DNA from: Lachnospiraceae bacterium
GTDB lineage: Bacteria; Bacillota; Clostridia; Lachnospirales; Lachnospiraceae
Assembly (NCBI GenBank): GCA_022793065.1
Contig: JAAWCE010000038.1
Location: 20,872-84,871, forward strand
Direction of reading: 5' to 3'
Length of the DNA: 64,000 nucleotides
Part shown: in pieces, positions 54,017 to 63,992 of the stretch
Numbering within the stretch: the stretch's first letter is position 1
How the letters are laid out: every line of letters starts with the position of its first letter
The notes under the pieces: model-generated
Seen by the model: the letters and a program-made list of their open reading frames with translations, nothing else
What the model was told of the DNA's origin: nothing
The model's database searches: none
Position numbers and translations under genes: made by a program

Positions 54017-57000
54017 ATGAACAGATGGAAAAGGCACTCATCCGTTTTCGGCAGAACGATGGCATGGACGTTATGCGCTGCAATGCTGACCGGCAATGTC
54101 ATAGGCGGGCAGCAAGCGTATGCCGCGGAACCGGATGGAGCGACCAACGTGCCGGGAATTGGCGCGGATGCGGAACCTGGGTCAGGGGATGCGGATGCCA
54201 ATACCGGGACGGGTAACGATGTCAAAGAGCCTGGAACAGGCAGCGAAGAAGTGAATCCGGGAGCGGATGACACGGACAAGGCACCTGGGGCGGGCGATGC
54301 GGACAAAGAACCTGGCACAGGGGATGGGGATACAAATCCCGGAACAAATAACACGGATAAGGAGCCTGGAACAGGCAGTGAAACGCCCGGAAGCGGAGCG
54401 GATGACGCCACCGACAATTCTGGAAATGGAACGCCCGGAGCAGGCGATACGACTACGAATCCTGGGACAGGCGAGGGGAATGGAACGTCTGGAACAGGTG
54501 ATGATATCAATCCGGGTACAGGGTCCGGCAATTCGGCTTCTAAGCCGGGAACGGAACAAAACACTGCAAACGGCGCTCAGAACGTAACGGGGGGGGCGCT
54601 TAACTCCATGACACCCGAAGCAATCGGTGCAATGCTCAGTATGGCAAGGGAAGGCGATTATACAAGCTTTACAACAGATGAGCTGATTGGAGAATTGAAG
54701 TTTGGAACCGACATCAAGGCTTCTAATGTCTATGAAGACGGGAAAATGGGATTTCAGGATATTACATGGCCTAATGATGCACAGGGATGGGTGAGTAATG
54801 TTTATTATCCCAGAGAGGTTGCCATAGCGCCGGGCGCTGCCTTTGTGGCGGACGGAGAAGGCTATTTGGCAATTAAGAGTAAGGTATGGACGGAAACCGA
54901 GTCATCGGGGTATGGGGTTTTTACATATGAAGAAACTACCGGTTTTGAAATGGCTGTGGCTAATGCAGATTATAGTGTGGAAGTCACCTTTGTCAATCCC
55001 GGAGACGCCGAGTATACCGCTTATCTGGAGGCAGAGGATGTCACAAAGGTAACGGATATTAAGGTGGGACCTGGGGCAACTGTGACGAAAGAGCTGACGG
55101 CCGTGGTTGTGGACGGTGGATTGAGCCTGAAATTTCTGGCGCCCAACAGTGCGACTTCCAAGACAAGCGCGGCAGAGAAGACAGTTTATGTGTCTAATGT
55201 AAAAGTTACCAGACTGGCAACCAATGGAGCGGGAGATAAGCCCACTGTGTATTTGGCTTCCGATTCTACGGTGCAGACCTATGACGACTTTTATGATCCA
55301 CAGACTGGCTGGGGCGAGACGTTAGGAGAGTTCTTTGGCGGCATTACAGATGTGAGCAACGCTGCTGGATGCGGCTATAAAGAGGCTCGTGTTTATGACA
55401 CGCCCAATGTGACTGTGGAGAACCGTGCCATTGGAGGACGTTCTTCTAAGTCTTTCATTGATGAAGGAAAACTGGATGATTTGCTGGATGATATTCGACC
55501 GGGAGATTATCTGTTTGTACAGTGGGGACACAATGATGCTACGGCTGTCAGGCCCAATCGTTATGTTTCTCCGGCTGATTTTGAAAAATGGATACAATAT
55601 TACATAGACGGCGCATTGCAGCGTGGCGCTACGCCTGTTCTGGTGACGCCTGTAGCAAGATATAGTTACAAGACCGATGCCGGCGGCAAACTGGAAAGCT
55701 TTAACTATGATTTTGCACAATACCGTGATGTGATGCTGAAGATGTCAAATGACCAGGGGATTGCGCTGGTGGATTTGTCCAAGCGTTCCATAGAAGTGTG
55801 CAACAGCTTTGGCATTGAGGGTGCGAAATCTCTGTTCTTGCATGTACAGAAGGGAGAGTACCCTGGCGGCAATTATGCAAACGGTGTTACCGATAATACA
55901 CATCTGCAGTATTACGGCGCATATAAATTCGCTCAGTGTGTGGCAAAGGGAATTCAGGAATGTGCGGCTCTGAGTGATTTGGCGTCTAAGGTTGACATCC
56001 AGGTGTCGGGATCGGCTCCGGCTAAGATTACCGGGTTTACCAATACCAGTGTGGGTGCGGTAAGCGTTGCCCTGAGTTGGGATAAGGCTGAAGGCGCGGA
56101 ACTGTATTACATTTACCGTCAGGCATTAAATGATGGTGAGACAGCCGACAATGTGGATTTCACCAATGCGGAAAAATATTCCGTATCTTCAAAGGTAGGC
56201 TATACGGATAACGGCTGCCAGCCCGGCGTTGCATATGTGTATGCAGTACGTGGCTTTAATGAAGTGGGATTGGGAGAATTCTCCGATAAAATTACCGTAT
56301 CGACCAAAAATGCAGGATGGAGATTTGACTTTAATTATAAAGGCTCCGCTACTTTGGACGGGTGGATTGGCATCAATCACGACAATAAGTATGATGCGGC
56401 ATTAGGATATGGATTTACGAAAACACCCGGCAATGGGCGTGACAGAGCCGGCAATAAGCTTCCGGACGGAACAGGGCCTCTTGCAGCAATGGCAAATGAC
56501 TTTGTTTTGGGTGACAGTGTATTTGAAGTAGTAGTACCTAACGGTACTTACGAGGTGACCGGTTATGCGGCAGATTTGTTGGATAGCGGTTCTACCATTA
56601 AATCTACTTTTACCGCGGAAGGCAGCGGCATAGGAACAATAGCTGCAAAGCAGTCTCTGGGAAGTCTGACGGCTACCGTGCAGGTGACGGACGGAAAGCT
56701 GACCATTGGCAATAGCGGCTACATGACAGGTTTAACCGTAACATCCGTACTGTCGGCGCCTTCGGGGCTGAATCAGAATGAAGGAAGTGTGGCAGGCAGT
56801 AATTATTCTTTCCTGTTACAATTTAAGGGCGTAGACGAAGCAGTAAGTTACAACGTTTACAGGAAAGGAAGCACGGATAAGGATTTCTCAATAGTAAAAA
56901 GCTTTACCGTGGAAGAGTATGAGAAGGATGAGAACGGCTGCCGGACGCAGGCGGTACGATTGGGCGATGAGTATCAGTATTATATGACCTGTGTGATTGC

Positions 57001-60000
57001 TAACGGTATGGAATCTGTGAGAAGTGAAATTCTTACGGTGAAGGCTGTGGCAGAAGGTGTGCCTTTCCCGGCGGCGCCTTCCAATGTGAGATGTACTTCT
57101 CCTACGGAAGATGTGGAAGAATTGCAGCGGTCCGTTACCATTGAATGGGATGCTGTGGCTGCGGTTACAGGACAGGACGGCAAGACGTATGATGTAATCC
57201 TTTATAATATATACCGTTCCGACAAGGCGGAAGGCGATAAGGGATTTAAGGAGTTTGTGAAAGTTGCCACCGTAGAGGGCACGCTTAGCTTTGAAGATGA
57301 CACTGTAGTTACTAATGTTCCTTATTATTATAAAGTGACCGCAGTGAATGCAGGCGGTGAGGGCGAAATGTCCGAAGTCTGTAAGACGCCTGTGACAGGC
57401 AAGCTGATAGCAGGAGGCAGAGAACAATACACAGACAGAGGGTTGGTGGCTATTAACCTGGCCGGCGGAAAAGGTGCGGAGACATTGATATCCGCTACAG
57501 GACCCAATGGTGAAGAATTGACTAAGGGTGTGTATCTGAGCTGGAGAGCGTTTGAGTCCGATATGAGCGGTAAGAACCAGATCAATACTACTTTTGATGT
57601 ATACCGTGACGGTACAAAAATTGCTGGCCCTGTGAAAGTTACCAATATGGTAGATGAGGCCGGTACTGCTGATTCTGTGTATAAGGTTGTGGGAAGCAAT
57701 GACAGCACTATCGGAGTGAATAGTGTGGACACCAAGTGCTGGGCAAATCAGTATTTGGAGTTGGGGTTGTTCAGTCCTGCAGACGAAACTATGCCAGACG
57801 GAAGCACATGCAGTTTTTCAGCGAATGATATGTCCGTAGGTGATTTGGATGGCGACGGGCAGTTAGAATTGATTGTAAAATGGTATCCCAGTAATGCGCA
57901 GGATAACTCCAAGAGCGGTTATACGGGCAATACTTATCTGGACGGCTATGATATTAACTGGGCTACAGGCGATGTGAAATTGATGTGGAGAATCAATTTA
58001 GGCGTCAACATTCGTTCCGGTGCGCACTATACACAATTCCAGGTATGGGATTATGACGGGGACGGAAGAGCTGAAATCGCTGTAAAGACCGGCGACGGCA
58101 CCACCACATATAAGAGTACGGACGGTACAGCAGCAGGTTTGGAGCGTACAGGGTATGTAGGTGCGGCAAGCGATGAAACATTGACCATTTCCGAGAATCA
58201 TGGAAAGGATAAGTTTGATTACCGTGCAGGTGACGGTTACGTTATCATTCCGGAAGGACATGAGTATTTCTCAATCTTCAACGGAGAAGACGGAACCAAA
58301 GCTGCGGATGATGTGCCCTATGAACCTTTTGGCGGCAATGCTACCGCATGGGGAGATAATTCCAACGGATACAGAAACCGTATTGACAGATTCCTGTCAG
58401 CTACGGCTTACTTAGACGGCGAGACGCCTTATGCGGTATTCTGCAGAGGCTATTATACCAGGACTTGTCTGACCGCTTATTACATGAAAGATACGAATGG
58501 TGATAATGTCGGTGATACAATTGATATTTTATGGAAATTTGATTCCAAAGAAGCCGGTTCACAGTATGAGGCGCAGGGAAATCATGGTTTGAGCGTCAAC
58601 GATGTGGACAATGACGGCAAGGATGAAATTATTTATGGTTCCCTGACGATAGATCATGACGGCACGGTGCTATATTCTACAAATTTGGGACATGGGGATG
58701 CTATGCATGTGTCCGACTGGGTATCATGGAATCCTGGTCTGGAGATTATGGCAGTTCATGAGCATGATGATGCAAAGTACCATGTGGAAATTCATGACGC
58801 TGAGACGGGCAAAGTACTTATGGGTTATGAGGTAGGTCGTGATACAGGGCGCGGCGTGGCTGCGGATATTGACCCTACGGCAGAAGGCGCGGAATGGTGG
58901 GCCATTGCAAGTCCTTTTATGGAGAGTGGAGGAGAGCCTTCCTGGGATTCTACGAATGGCGCGGTATTCTCAACCTGGTCAACTTTGGATAAGTTTGTAA
59001 CTTTGTCAGGCTCCAAAACGCCTGCATCCAATTTCTCTATTTTCTGGGACGGCGACTTGTTGAGTGAGATCCAGGATCATTCTTTCAACAATAAGGCATA
59101 TGCGCCTATAGGCGTGGTAATCAGTAAATGGAATTGGGAAGAGAATAAGGAAGAGAGATTATTATATTCTGAGGAAATCTGGTCAAGCAATGGTACAAAG
59201 GGTAATTTAGGACTGGTTGCGGATATTTTGGGCGATTGGCGTGAAGAAATCATTGCCAGATCTGCTGCGGACCCCAATAAGGTACGTGTATATTCAACAA
59301 CCATTCAGACAGATTATGTAGTGCCTTGTCTGTTAGAGAATCTTGCATACAGAGAAGGTGTGGCATGGCAGAACGTAGGATATAATCAGCCGGCTAACTT
59401 AAGCTATCTGCTGTCCGAAGGTCTGGTGACTGCACAGTTGTCCGAGGGCAAGGTAGAAGCAGAAAGTGCAGAAGTAAACTTTACCGAGGCAAATGACGGA
59501 ACTTATGGTCATAAGATTACCGGCTATGAGATTTATCGCAAGCTGACAGAGGGCGAAGGCGAATATGAATTGATTGATACGCTGACGCTGGACCAGTTGA
59601 TTGAAAGCGGCGGAAACAGTGGAGATGATACCACAAATCCGGAACCGGGCGAGAGTGAGCCGAGTGTGAAAAAGGAAGTGCTGTTTAAGGCAGATTTTGA
59701 GGATGGCACACAGGGAGACTTTGCACCGGTAACAAACGACAGGACGGAATTTGTGAAAGTGGAAGCGGACTCTGTTGCATCAAATCCCAACACCAGTAAA
59801 TTCATTTATGGTGTTGGCGGTGGAACAGGAGACGTGGATGTACAGTCTAAGTCTCTTGCGATAACAGAGAATGTCACTGTAGAGCTTGATTTAAGAATGG
59901 ATGCTGTTGGAAAGTCAGGTAAAAAATCACATGTTGCGCTACTAGGCACAGAGAACAAAGCAATAAGTAATTGGCTGGATTGTGCTGATCAGATTCTGAC

Positions 60001-63000
60001 TATTGAAGCAGTCTCCGGATCAAGTGATGGTATATGGAGTAAAATTACTATAAATGGAGTCGATATTACAGAGGCGGCAAATAAGGGGGCCAAAGCTGAA
60101 GGAAAAACCAATAATACTACTGGATGGCTTCGGCTGAGTGCAAAACTTGATTTTACAGCACATACTGTAGCAGTTACCTTAACAAGAATTTCTACAGGTG
60201 AGAAGGTGTACGAAGGTACCGTGGATTTTGTCAACAAAGATGTAAATGTATTAGACCGGATTTTTATGGCGGCAAATAGAGCAGGTTATACATTTATGGA
60301 CAATGTTGAAGTCTATAAAGAAGTGGAAGTAAACGACTCTGTGGGCGGCGGAGACGACAGTAATCAACCGTCCGGCACAAAGACTTATGTGTATACGGAT
60401 AAGGGTCTGACCCCGGTGACAAAGTACTCTTATAAGGTAGCGGCAATTGTTGACGGGAAGACATCCTTTATGTCAAAGGCATTGGAAATTGAAACTGCAG
60501 ACAAGATTGTGGCAGTGGAACCTTTGGAGCCCATTGAACTTGTAGAGGGTACTCCTGTGGAAGACGGTGAAACGGCGGCAAGTCTGTTGACTCAGACCGT
60601 TCAAGTTACAACCGAGGCCGGAGAGAAGAAGGAATATACGGTTAAGTGGGATATCACCGGATTTGATATTAATCAGAAGGGTGAATACACCGTAACAGGC
60701 AGCATTAAAGGCTGGGCGGATCCGATCACTTTAAAGGTGACAGTGGTTGCCAATGCTATGAAGGGGTATGTACCTTTTAAGGATGTGAGAGTGGTAGTTG
60801 GACAGACGGTTACTTTGCCTCAAATGGTGGAGGTAGAATGGACCAATGGAACCACAACCACAAAGAGTATCACATGGGATATGTCCAAGCTGGATATCAA
60901 TACCAAGGGAGAGTACGAATTGACGGCGACCGTAGCAGACAGCACGGATACAGTTAATATTAAAGTATTGGTGGTGGATGATTATGTGAACAGTGTTCCT
61001 AAGGCATACGGCGAAGTTGTTTATCTGTCAAAGGATGTGGAAGCACAGCTTCCAGCTACAATTCCTGTTGTATATGTAGCGGGGGGAGCCAAAGAGGCAC
61101 CTGTAACCTGGAAGCCTGAAAGCGTTAGCACAATTGATACCAGTAAAGCAGGTATGTATCCGATTGTGGGAACCATAGAAGGATTTGACGGTGATGTAGA
61201 AGCGGAGATTACCGTAGTATATGATCCGGTTTATAAGTTCGATTTTGGTATTAAAACAAATGAAGTAGCAGATGGCTGGATTGGTATTACCGTAAATGCA
61301 AAGGGTAAAAAACAGACCGCGGATGCATTGGGAATAAGCTATGATGCGGAGAAAGGTTATGGCTTCCTTAACGGAAATGCGGTAATTGAAGGAAGGTCAG
61401 AGAACTATGATCAGGCTGGTTTGCTGCCGAAGATCGTATATAGGGATTTTGTACTTCCGTCAGAGCAGATATTTGGTGTAGATTTACCCAATGGCAAATA
61501 TCAGGTTGAAATAGTAAGTGGATCTGAACTTAAGAGTGATATCAAAGGAAATGTAGAAGGCGTTGATATAGCTGTAGGTAATGCTGCGAAGACTTATACT
61601 GTAAAGACAGTAGAAGTAGATATGGAAGACGGGCAGATGACGTTTGAGTTTACTAAGAATACTTCCAGAGTAGACTGTATTGTTATCCGTCTGGTAGAAG
61701 CAGATAAGACAGCTTTGAAGGCAGCAATCGATGGAGCGGACGCACTGGCAGACAGTGAAGCACTTTATACACCGGAAACATGGGAAGCGTTCCAGGCTGC
61801 ATTGACAGAAGCAAAGAAAGTTTATGACGATATTTATCCTGATTGCGCTACCGTGGAAGCAGCTCGAACCGCCTTGATTGCCGCTCAGGAGGCATTGGAA
61901 GAGAAGACGGAAGAACCGGGACCTGACGTGGATAAAACAGCTTTACAGGAAGCAGTGGATGCCGCAAAGGCACTGGCAGACAGTGAGCAGCTTTACACAG
62001 AAGAGAGCTGGGCAGCATTTATGGGTAAATTAGAAGAAGCTCAGACTGTATTGGATCGGGAAGATGCAACCGCTGTAGAGGTGGAAGCAGCAAGAGTGGA
62101 GCTTTTGGCTGCACAGGAAGCACTGGTGAAGAAACCTGAGGAAGTGACCATAACAGGTGTAGTTACGCCCGAAGTGGAAGATGTGACCGAAGGCATAACA
62201 TTGGATGAGCTGATGAAGAAGCTTCCGGCAGAAGTGGAAGTAACGTATTCCGACGGCACTACAGGAAAAGAGACGGCAACATGGGATGTAAGCAAGGTAG
62301 ACCTGAACAAAGCGGGCGTATATAACGCTTATGTAACCATAGAAGGCTGGAGCGATAGTATTTTATGCAAGATTACTGTGAAATCTGTAGAAGTGACCAT
62401 AACGGGTGTGATTAGTCCTGAAGTGGAAGATTTGACCGTGGGAATGTCAGAGGCAGCGTTTGTAGAGAAGCTTCCGGCAGAGGTGGAAGTAACGTATTCC
62501 GACGGCACTACAGGAATGAAGAAGGCAGTATGGGATATCAGCAAAGTAGACCTGGGCAAAGCAGGCGTGTATGATGCTTATATAACTGTAGAGGGCTGGA
62601 GCGAAAGCGTTGTATGCAAGATTACCGTGAAATCTGCGGATGTAACCATTACCGGCGTGATTAGTCCTAAAGTGGAAGCTATGACCGAAGGTATGACGTT
62701 GGATGAACTGATGAAGAAACTTCCGACAGTGGTGGAAGTAACGTATTCCGACGGAACCACCGGAACAAAGAAAGCAACGTGGGATGTAAGCAAGGTAGAC
62801 CTGAACAAAGCGGGCGTATATGACGCTTATGTGAAGGTGCAAGGCTGGAATGAGCCAGTTCTGTGCAAGATTACTGTGACGGAGAAAGTTACTGATTCAA
62901 GTGATGTAAGTATGGAAGTGAAACCTTCGGAAGGCGTGCCTGAAATCGGTGTACCGGAAGTTTCGGAAGAGAAGCTGAAGGAATTGCTGGAAGAAGAGGA

Positions 63001-63676
63001 TATTAAGAAACTGGAAGAAGGCAAGGAAGTCAAGCTGGTTATAGAAGCAGAGGCTAAAAAGGATGAAGATATTCCGGCTTCGGTTTTGGCTGAGCTGAAT
63101 GCGAAAGTAAGCGAAAACGGATTGAAGGTGGCGTTGAAGCTTAATATCAATCTGATGAAGTATATTACCGGAGAGGCTCCTAAGCAGATTGCGGAAGCGA
63201 AGTCTGAAGTTATCTTAACCATTACCATTCCGGAGGAAGTCCGTGTAGCGCCGGAAGGATACAGCAGAGAGTTCTTCATAGTAAGGACGCATGAGAAAGA
63301 AGATGGAAGCGTATTGACAGATATCCTGACAGATCGGGATAATGATGATACTACCATTACCATTGGAACCGATAAATTCTCTGTATATGCGTTGAGCTAT
63401 AAGGATACTTTGATTAACACGGATGATAATAAGCCGGGTGAAGATACAGATCAGAATAAGCCTGGAGATACGGATCAGGATAAACCTGATGATGGAGATA
63501 CGGACGATTCTGATGATGAGGATACGGACGACGAACAGGAATCTGTGGATTCATCTTCACATCCTAAGACCGGAGACCAGACCAATATTTGGGTATGGGT
63601 GATCCTTTTGACAGTGGCATTGGCAGGAATTGCGGCATTGTTTGGTGTGAAAATGTATCGTAAGAAAGATCAGTAA
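54017..63676 (+). CDS. Giant cell-wall-anchored rhamnogalacturonan acetylesterase (CE12-like) / rhamnogalacturonan lyase (PL11-like)
   Basis: A 3219-residue secreted enzyme. Order of parts: signal peptide ending AYA (about 36); G/T/N/D-P-rich linker to about 200; beta domain; SGNH esterase like rhamnogalacturonan acetylesterases (SDST with Ser417, QWGHND near 506, D626-x-x-H629); Fn3 and malectin-like domains; PL11-type rhamnogalacturonan lyase (about 1135-1800, with several DxDGDG calcium-type loops); an Fn3 domain split by an inserted CBM-like domain (about 1885-2105); Ig-like Big_4 domains; a second malectin-like domain; two FIVAR domains (about 2563-2705); three 83-residue Big_4-type repeats; a final domain; an acidic linker; and the sorting signal HPKTG, a membrane helix and KKDQ. 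Deacetylation and backbone cleavage of pectin RG-I are thus joined in one wall-bound protein. ATG 54017 follows AGGAGG. Confidence 0.88.
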   Translation: MNRWKRHSSVFGRTMAWTLCAAMLTGNVIGGQQAYAAEPDGATNVPGIGADAEPGSGDADANTGTGNDVKEPGTGSEEVNPGADDTDKAPGAGDADKEPGTGDGDTNPGTNNTDKEPGTGSETPGSGADDATDNSGNGTPGAGDTTTNPGTGEGNGTSGTGDDINPGTGSGNSASKPGTEQNTANGAQNVTGGALNSMTPEAIGAMLSMAREGDYTSFTTDELIGELKFGTDIKASNVYEDGKMGFQDITWPNDAQGWVSNVYYPREVAIAPGAAFVADGEGYLAIKSKVWTETESSGYGVFTYEETTGFEMAVANADYSVEVTFVNPGDAEYTAYLEAEDVTKVTDIKVGPGATVTKELTAVVVDGGLSLKFLAPNSATSKTSAAEKTVYVSNVKVTRLATNGAGDKPTVYLASDSTVQTYDDFYDPQTGWGETLGEFFGGITDVSNAAGCGYKEARVYDTPNVTVENRAIGGRSSKSFIDEGKLDDLLDDIRPGDYLFVQWGHNDATAVRPNRYVSPADFEKWIQYYIDGALQRGATPVLVTPVARYSYKTDAGGKLESFNYDFAQYRDVMLKMSNDQGIALVDLSKRSIEVCNSFGIEGAKSLFLHVQKGEYPGGNYANGVTDNTHLQYYGAYKFAQCVAKGIQECAALSDLASKVDIQVSGSAPAKITGFTNTSVGAVSVALSWDKAEGAELYYIYRQALNDGETADNVDFTNAEKYSVSSKVGYTDNGCQPGVAYVYAVRGFNEVGLGEFSDKITVSTKNAGWRFDFNYKGSATLDGWIGINHDNKYDAALGYGFTKTPGNGRDRAGNKLPDGTGPLAAMANDFVLGDSVFEVVVPNGTYEVTGYAADLLDSGSTIKSTFTAEGSGIGTIAAKQSLGSLTATVQVTDGKLTIGNSGYMTGLTVTSVLSAPSGLNQNEGSVAGSNYSFLLQFKGVDEAVSYNVYRKGSTDKDFSIVKSFTVEEYEKDENGCRTQAVRLGDEYQYYMTCVIANGMESVRSEILTVKAVAEGVPFPAAPSNVRCTSPTEDVEELQRSVTIEWDAVAAVTGQDGKTYDVILYNIYRSDKAEGDKGFKEFVKVATVEGTLSFEDDTVVTNVPYYYKVTAVNAGGEGEMSEVCKTPVTGKLIAGGREQYTDRGLVAINLAGGKGAETLISATGPNGEELTKGVYLSWRAFESDMSGKNQINTTFDVYRDGTKIAGPVKVTNMVDEAGTADSVYKVVGSNDSTIGVNSVDTKCWANQYLELGLFSPADETMPDGSTCSFSANDMSVGDLDGDGQLELIVKWYPSNAQDNSKSGYTGNTYLDGYDINWATGDVKLMWRINLGVNIRSGAHYTQFQVWDYDGDGRAEIAVKTGDGTTTYKSTDGTAAGLERTGYVGAASDETLTISENHGKDKFDYRAGDGYVIIPEGHEYFSIFNGEDGTKAADDVPYEPFGGNATAWGDNSNGYRNRIDRFLSATAYLDGETPYAVFCRGYYTRTCLTAYYMKDTNGDNVGDTIDILWKFDSKEAGSQYEAQGNHGLSVNDVDNDGKDEIIYGSLTIDHDGTVLYSTNLGHGDAMHVSDWVSWNPGLEIMAVHEHDDAKYHVEIHDAETGKVLMGYEVGRDTGRGVAADIDPTAEGAEWWAIASPFMESGGEPSWDSTNGAVFSTWSTLDKFVTLSGSKTPASNFSIFWDGDLLSEIQDHSFNNKAYAPIGVVISKWNWEENKEERLLYSEEIWSSNGTKGNLGLVADILGDWREEIIARSAADPNKVRVYSTTIQTDYVVPCLLENLAYREGVAWQNVGYNQPANLSYLLSEGLVTAQLSEGKVEAESAEVNFTEANDGTYGHKITGYEIYRKLTEGEGEYELIDTLTLDQLIESGGNSGDDTTNPEPGESEPSVKKEVLFKADFEDGTQGDFAPVTNDRTEFVKVEADSVASNPNTSKFIYGVGGGTGDVDVQSKSLAITENVTVELDLRMDAVGKSGKKSHVALLGTENKAISNWLDCADQILTIEAVSGSSDGIWSKITINGVDITEAANKGAKAEGKTNNTTGWLRLSAKLDFTAHTVAVTLTRISTGEKVYEGTVDFVNKDVNVLDRIFMAANRAGYTFMDNVEVYKEVEVNDSVGGGDDSNQPSGTKTYVYTDKGLTPVTKYSYKVAAIVDGKTSFMSKALEIETADKIVAVEPLEPIELVEGTPVEDGETAASLLTQTVQVTTEAGEKKEYTVKWDITGFDINQKGEYTVTGSIKGWADPITLKVTVVANAMKGYVPFKDVRVVVGQTVTLPQMVEVEWTNGTTTTKSITWDMSKLDINTKGEYELTATVADSTDTVNIKVLVVDDYVNSVPKAYGEVVYLSKDVEAQLPATIPVVYVAGGAKEAPVTWKPESVSTIDTSKAGMYPIVGTIEGFDGDVEAEITVVYDPVYKFDFGIKTNEVADGWIGITVNAKGKKQTADALGISYDAEKGYGFLNGNAVIEGRSENYDQAGLLPKIVYRDFVLPSEQIFGVDLPNGKYQVEIVSGSELKSDIKGNVEGVDIAVGNAAKTYTVKTVEVDMEDGQMTFEFTKNTSRVDCIVIRLVEADKTALKAAIDGADALADSEALYTPETWEAFQAALTEAKKVYDDIYPDCATVEAARTALIAAQEALEEKTEEPGPDVDKTALQEAVDAAKALADSEQLYTEESWAAFMGKLEEAQTVLDREDATAVEVEAARVELLAAQEALVKKPEEVTITGVVTPEVEDVTEGITLDELMKKLPAEVEVTYSDGTTGKETATWDVSKVDLNKAGVYNAYVTIEGWSDSILCKITVKSVEVTITGVISPEVEDLTVGMSEAAFVEKLPAEVEVTYSDGTTGMKKAVWDISKVDLGKAGVYDAYITVEGWSESVVCKITVKSADVTITGVISPKVEAMTEGMTLDELMKKLPTVVEVTYSDGTTGTKKATWDVSKVDLNKAGVYDAYVKVQGWNEPVLCKITVTEKVTDSSDVSMEVKPSEGVPEIGVPEVSEEKLKELLEEEDIKKLEEGKEVKLVIEAEAKKDEDIPASVLAELNAKVSENGLKVALKLNINLMKYITGEAPKQIAEAKSEVILTITIPEEVRVAPEGYSREFFIVRTHEKEDGSVLTDILTDRDNDDTTITIGTDKFSVYALSYKDTLINTDDNKPGEDTDQNKPGDTDQDKPDDGDTDDSDDEDTDDEQESVDSSSHPKTGDQTNIWVWVILLTVALAGIAALFGVKMYRKKDQ
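62141..62887 (+). repeat. Three tandem 249-base repeats in the giant gene
   Basis: Units start at 62141, 62390 and 62639, each 249 bases (83 codons). Each begins VTITGV or a close variant and carries the line EVTYSDGTTG. The DNA of the segment GGAAGTAACGTATTCCGACG is the same in all three, which suggests recent duplication or gene conversion of Big_4-type Ig domains. Confidence 0.88.
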
Positions 63677-63735
63677 TTTTCTGTTATCAAGAAAACGCGG
63701 AAGATGCAGGCAATGAAAATCTGACGTGAAAAGAT

Positions 63736-63772
63736 GCCGGGACAGCTAAAAATATGGCTGTCTCGGCGTTTT
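63736..63772 (+). terminator. Terminator of the giant gene
   Basis: GCCGGGACAGC and GCTGTCTCGGC pair with one G-T position around AAAAATATG-type loop bases, followed by GTTTTTA. Repeat family 2, copy 2, begins right after the T-tract. Confidence 0.85.
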
Positions 63773-63773
63773 T

Positions 63774-63861
63774 ATGCACAGGCCCGCACAGAGGGATATG
63801 CCGCTAATGCGGCGTGCGGGCCGCGCAGCGAGTAGGAGAGAAAGGTCTTCCCCTACTCGAT
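63774..63861 (+). repeat. Dispersed repeat family 2, copy 2
   Basis: ATGCACAGGCCCGCACA begins the copy. GGCCCGCAC pairs with GTGCGGGCC, enclosing GCCGC-TAAT-GCGGC, and CGAGTAGG pairs with CCTACTCG around GAGAAAGGTCTTCC-type loop sequence. It is better paired than copy 1 at 49269-49349 and has about six extra bases between the two stems. Confidence 0.87.
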
Positions 63862-63903
63862 CAGGATAAACTTACAAAGTTACAAAAATGTTAAATACCA
63901 TAC

Positions 63904-63935
63904 GAAAAAAGAATAGGGTATCCTATTCTTTTTTT
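63904..63935. terminator. Symmetrical terminator-like hairpin
   Basis: AAAAAAGAATAGG, GTAT, CCTATTCTTTTTTT: a nine-pair core flanked by A and T runs, so it could terminate transcription from either side. It follows family 2 copy 2 and precedes the promoter of the next gene. Confidence 0.75.
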
Positions 63936-63945
63936 CGGCCATACC

Positions 63946-63954
63946 TGATATACT
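63946..63954 (+). promoter_or_regulatory. Extended -10 promoter of the last gene
   Basis: TGA directly followed by TATACT (63949-63954) forms an extended -10 element. The -35 position overlaps the T-tract of the preceding hairpin and is weak. Confidence 0.5.
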
Positions 63955-63992
63955 GGTTTTAGAATATTTATAACAAATGAAAAGGAGCAGAT

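Noticed and set aside
53800..54564. Minus-strand frame of about 254 codons rich in P, S and V opposite the start of the giant gene
   Set aside because: It is the complement of the G/T/D/P-rich linker of the real gene, is low complexity and has no ribosome site of its own.
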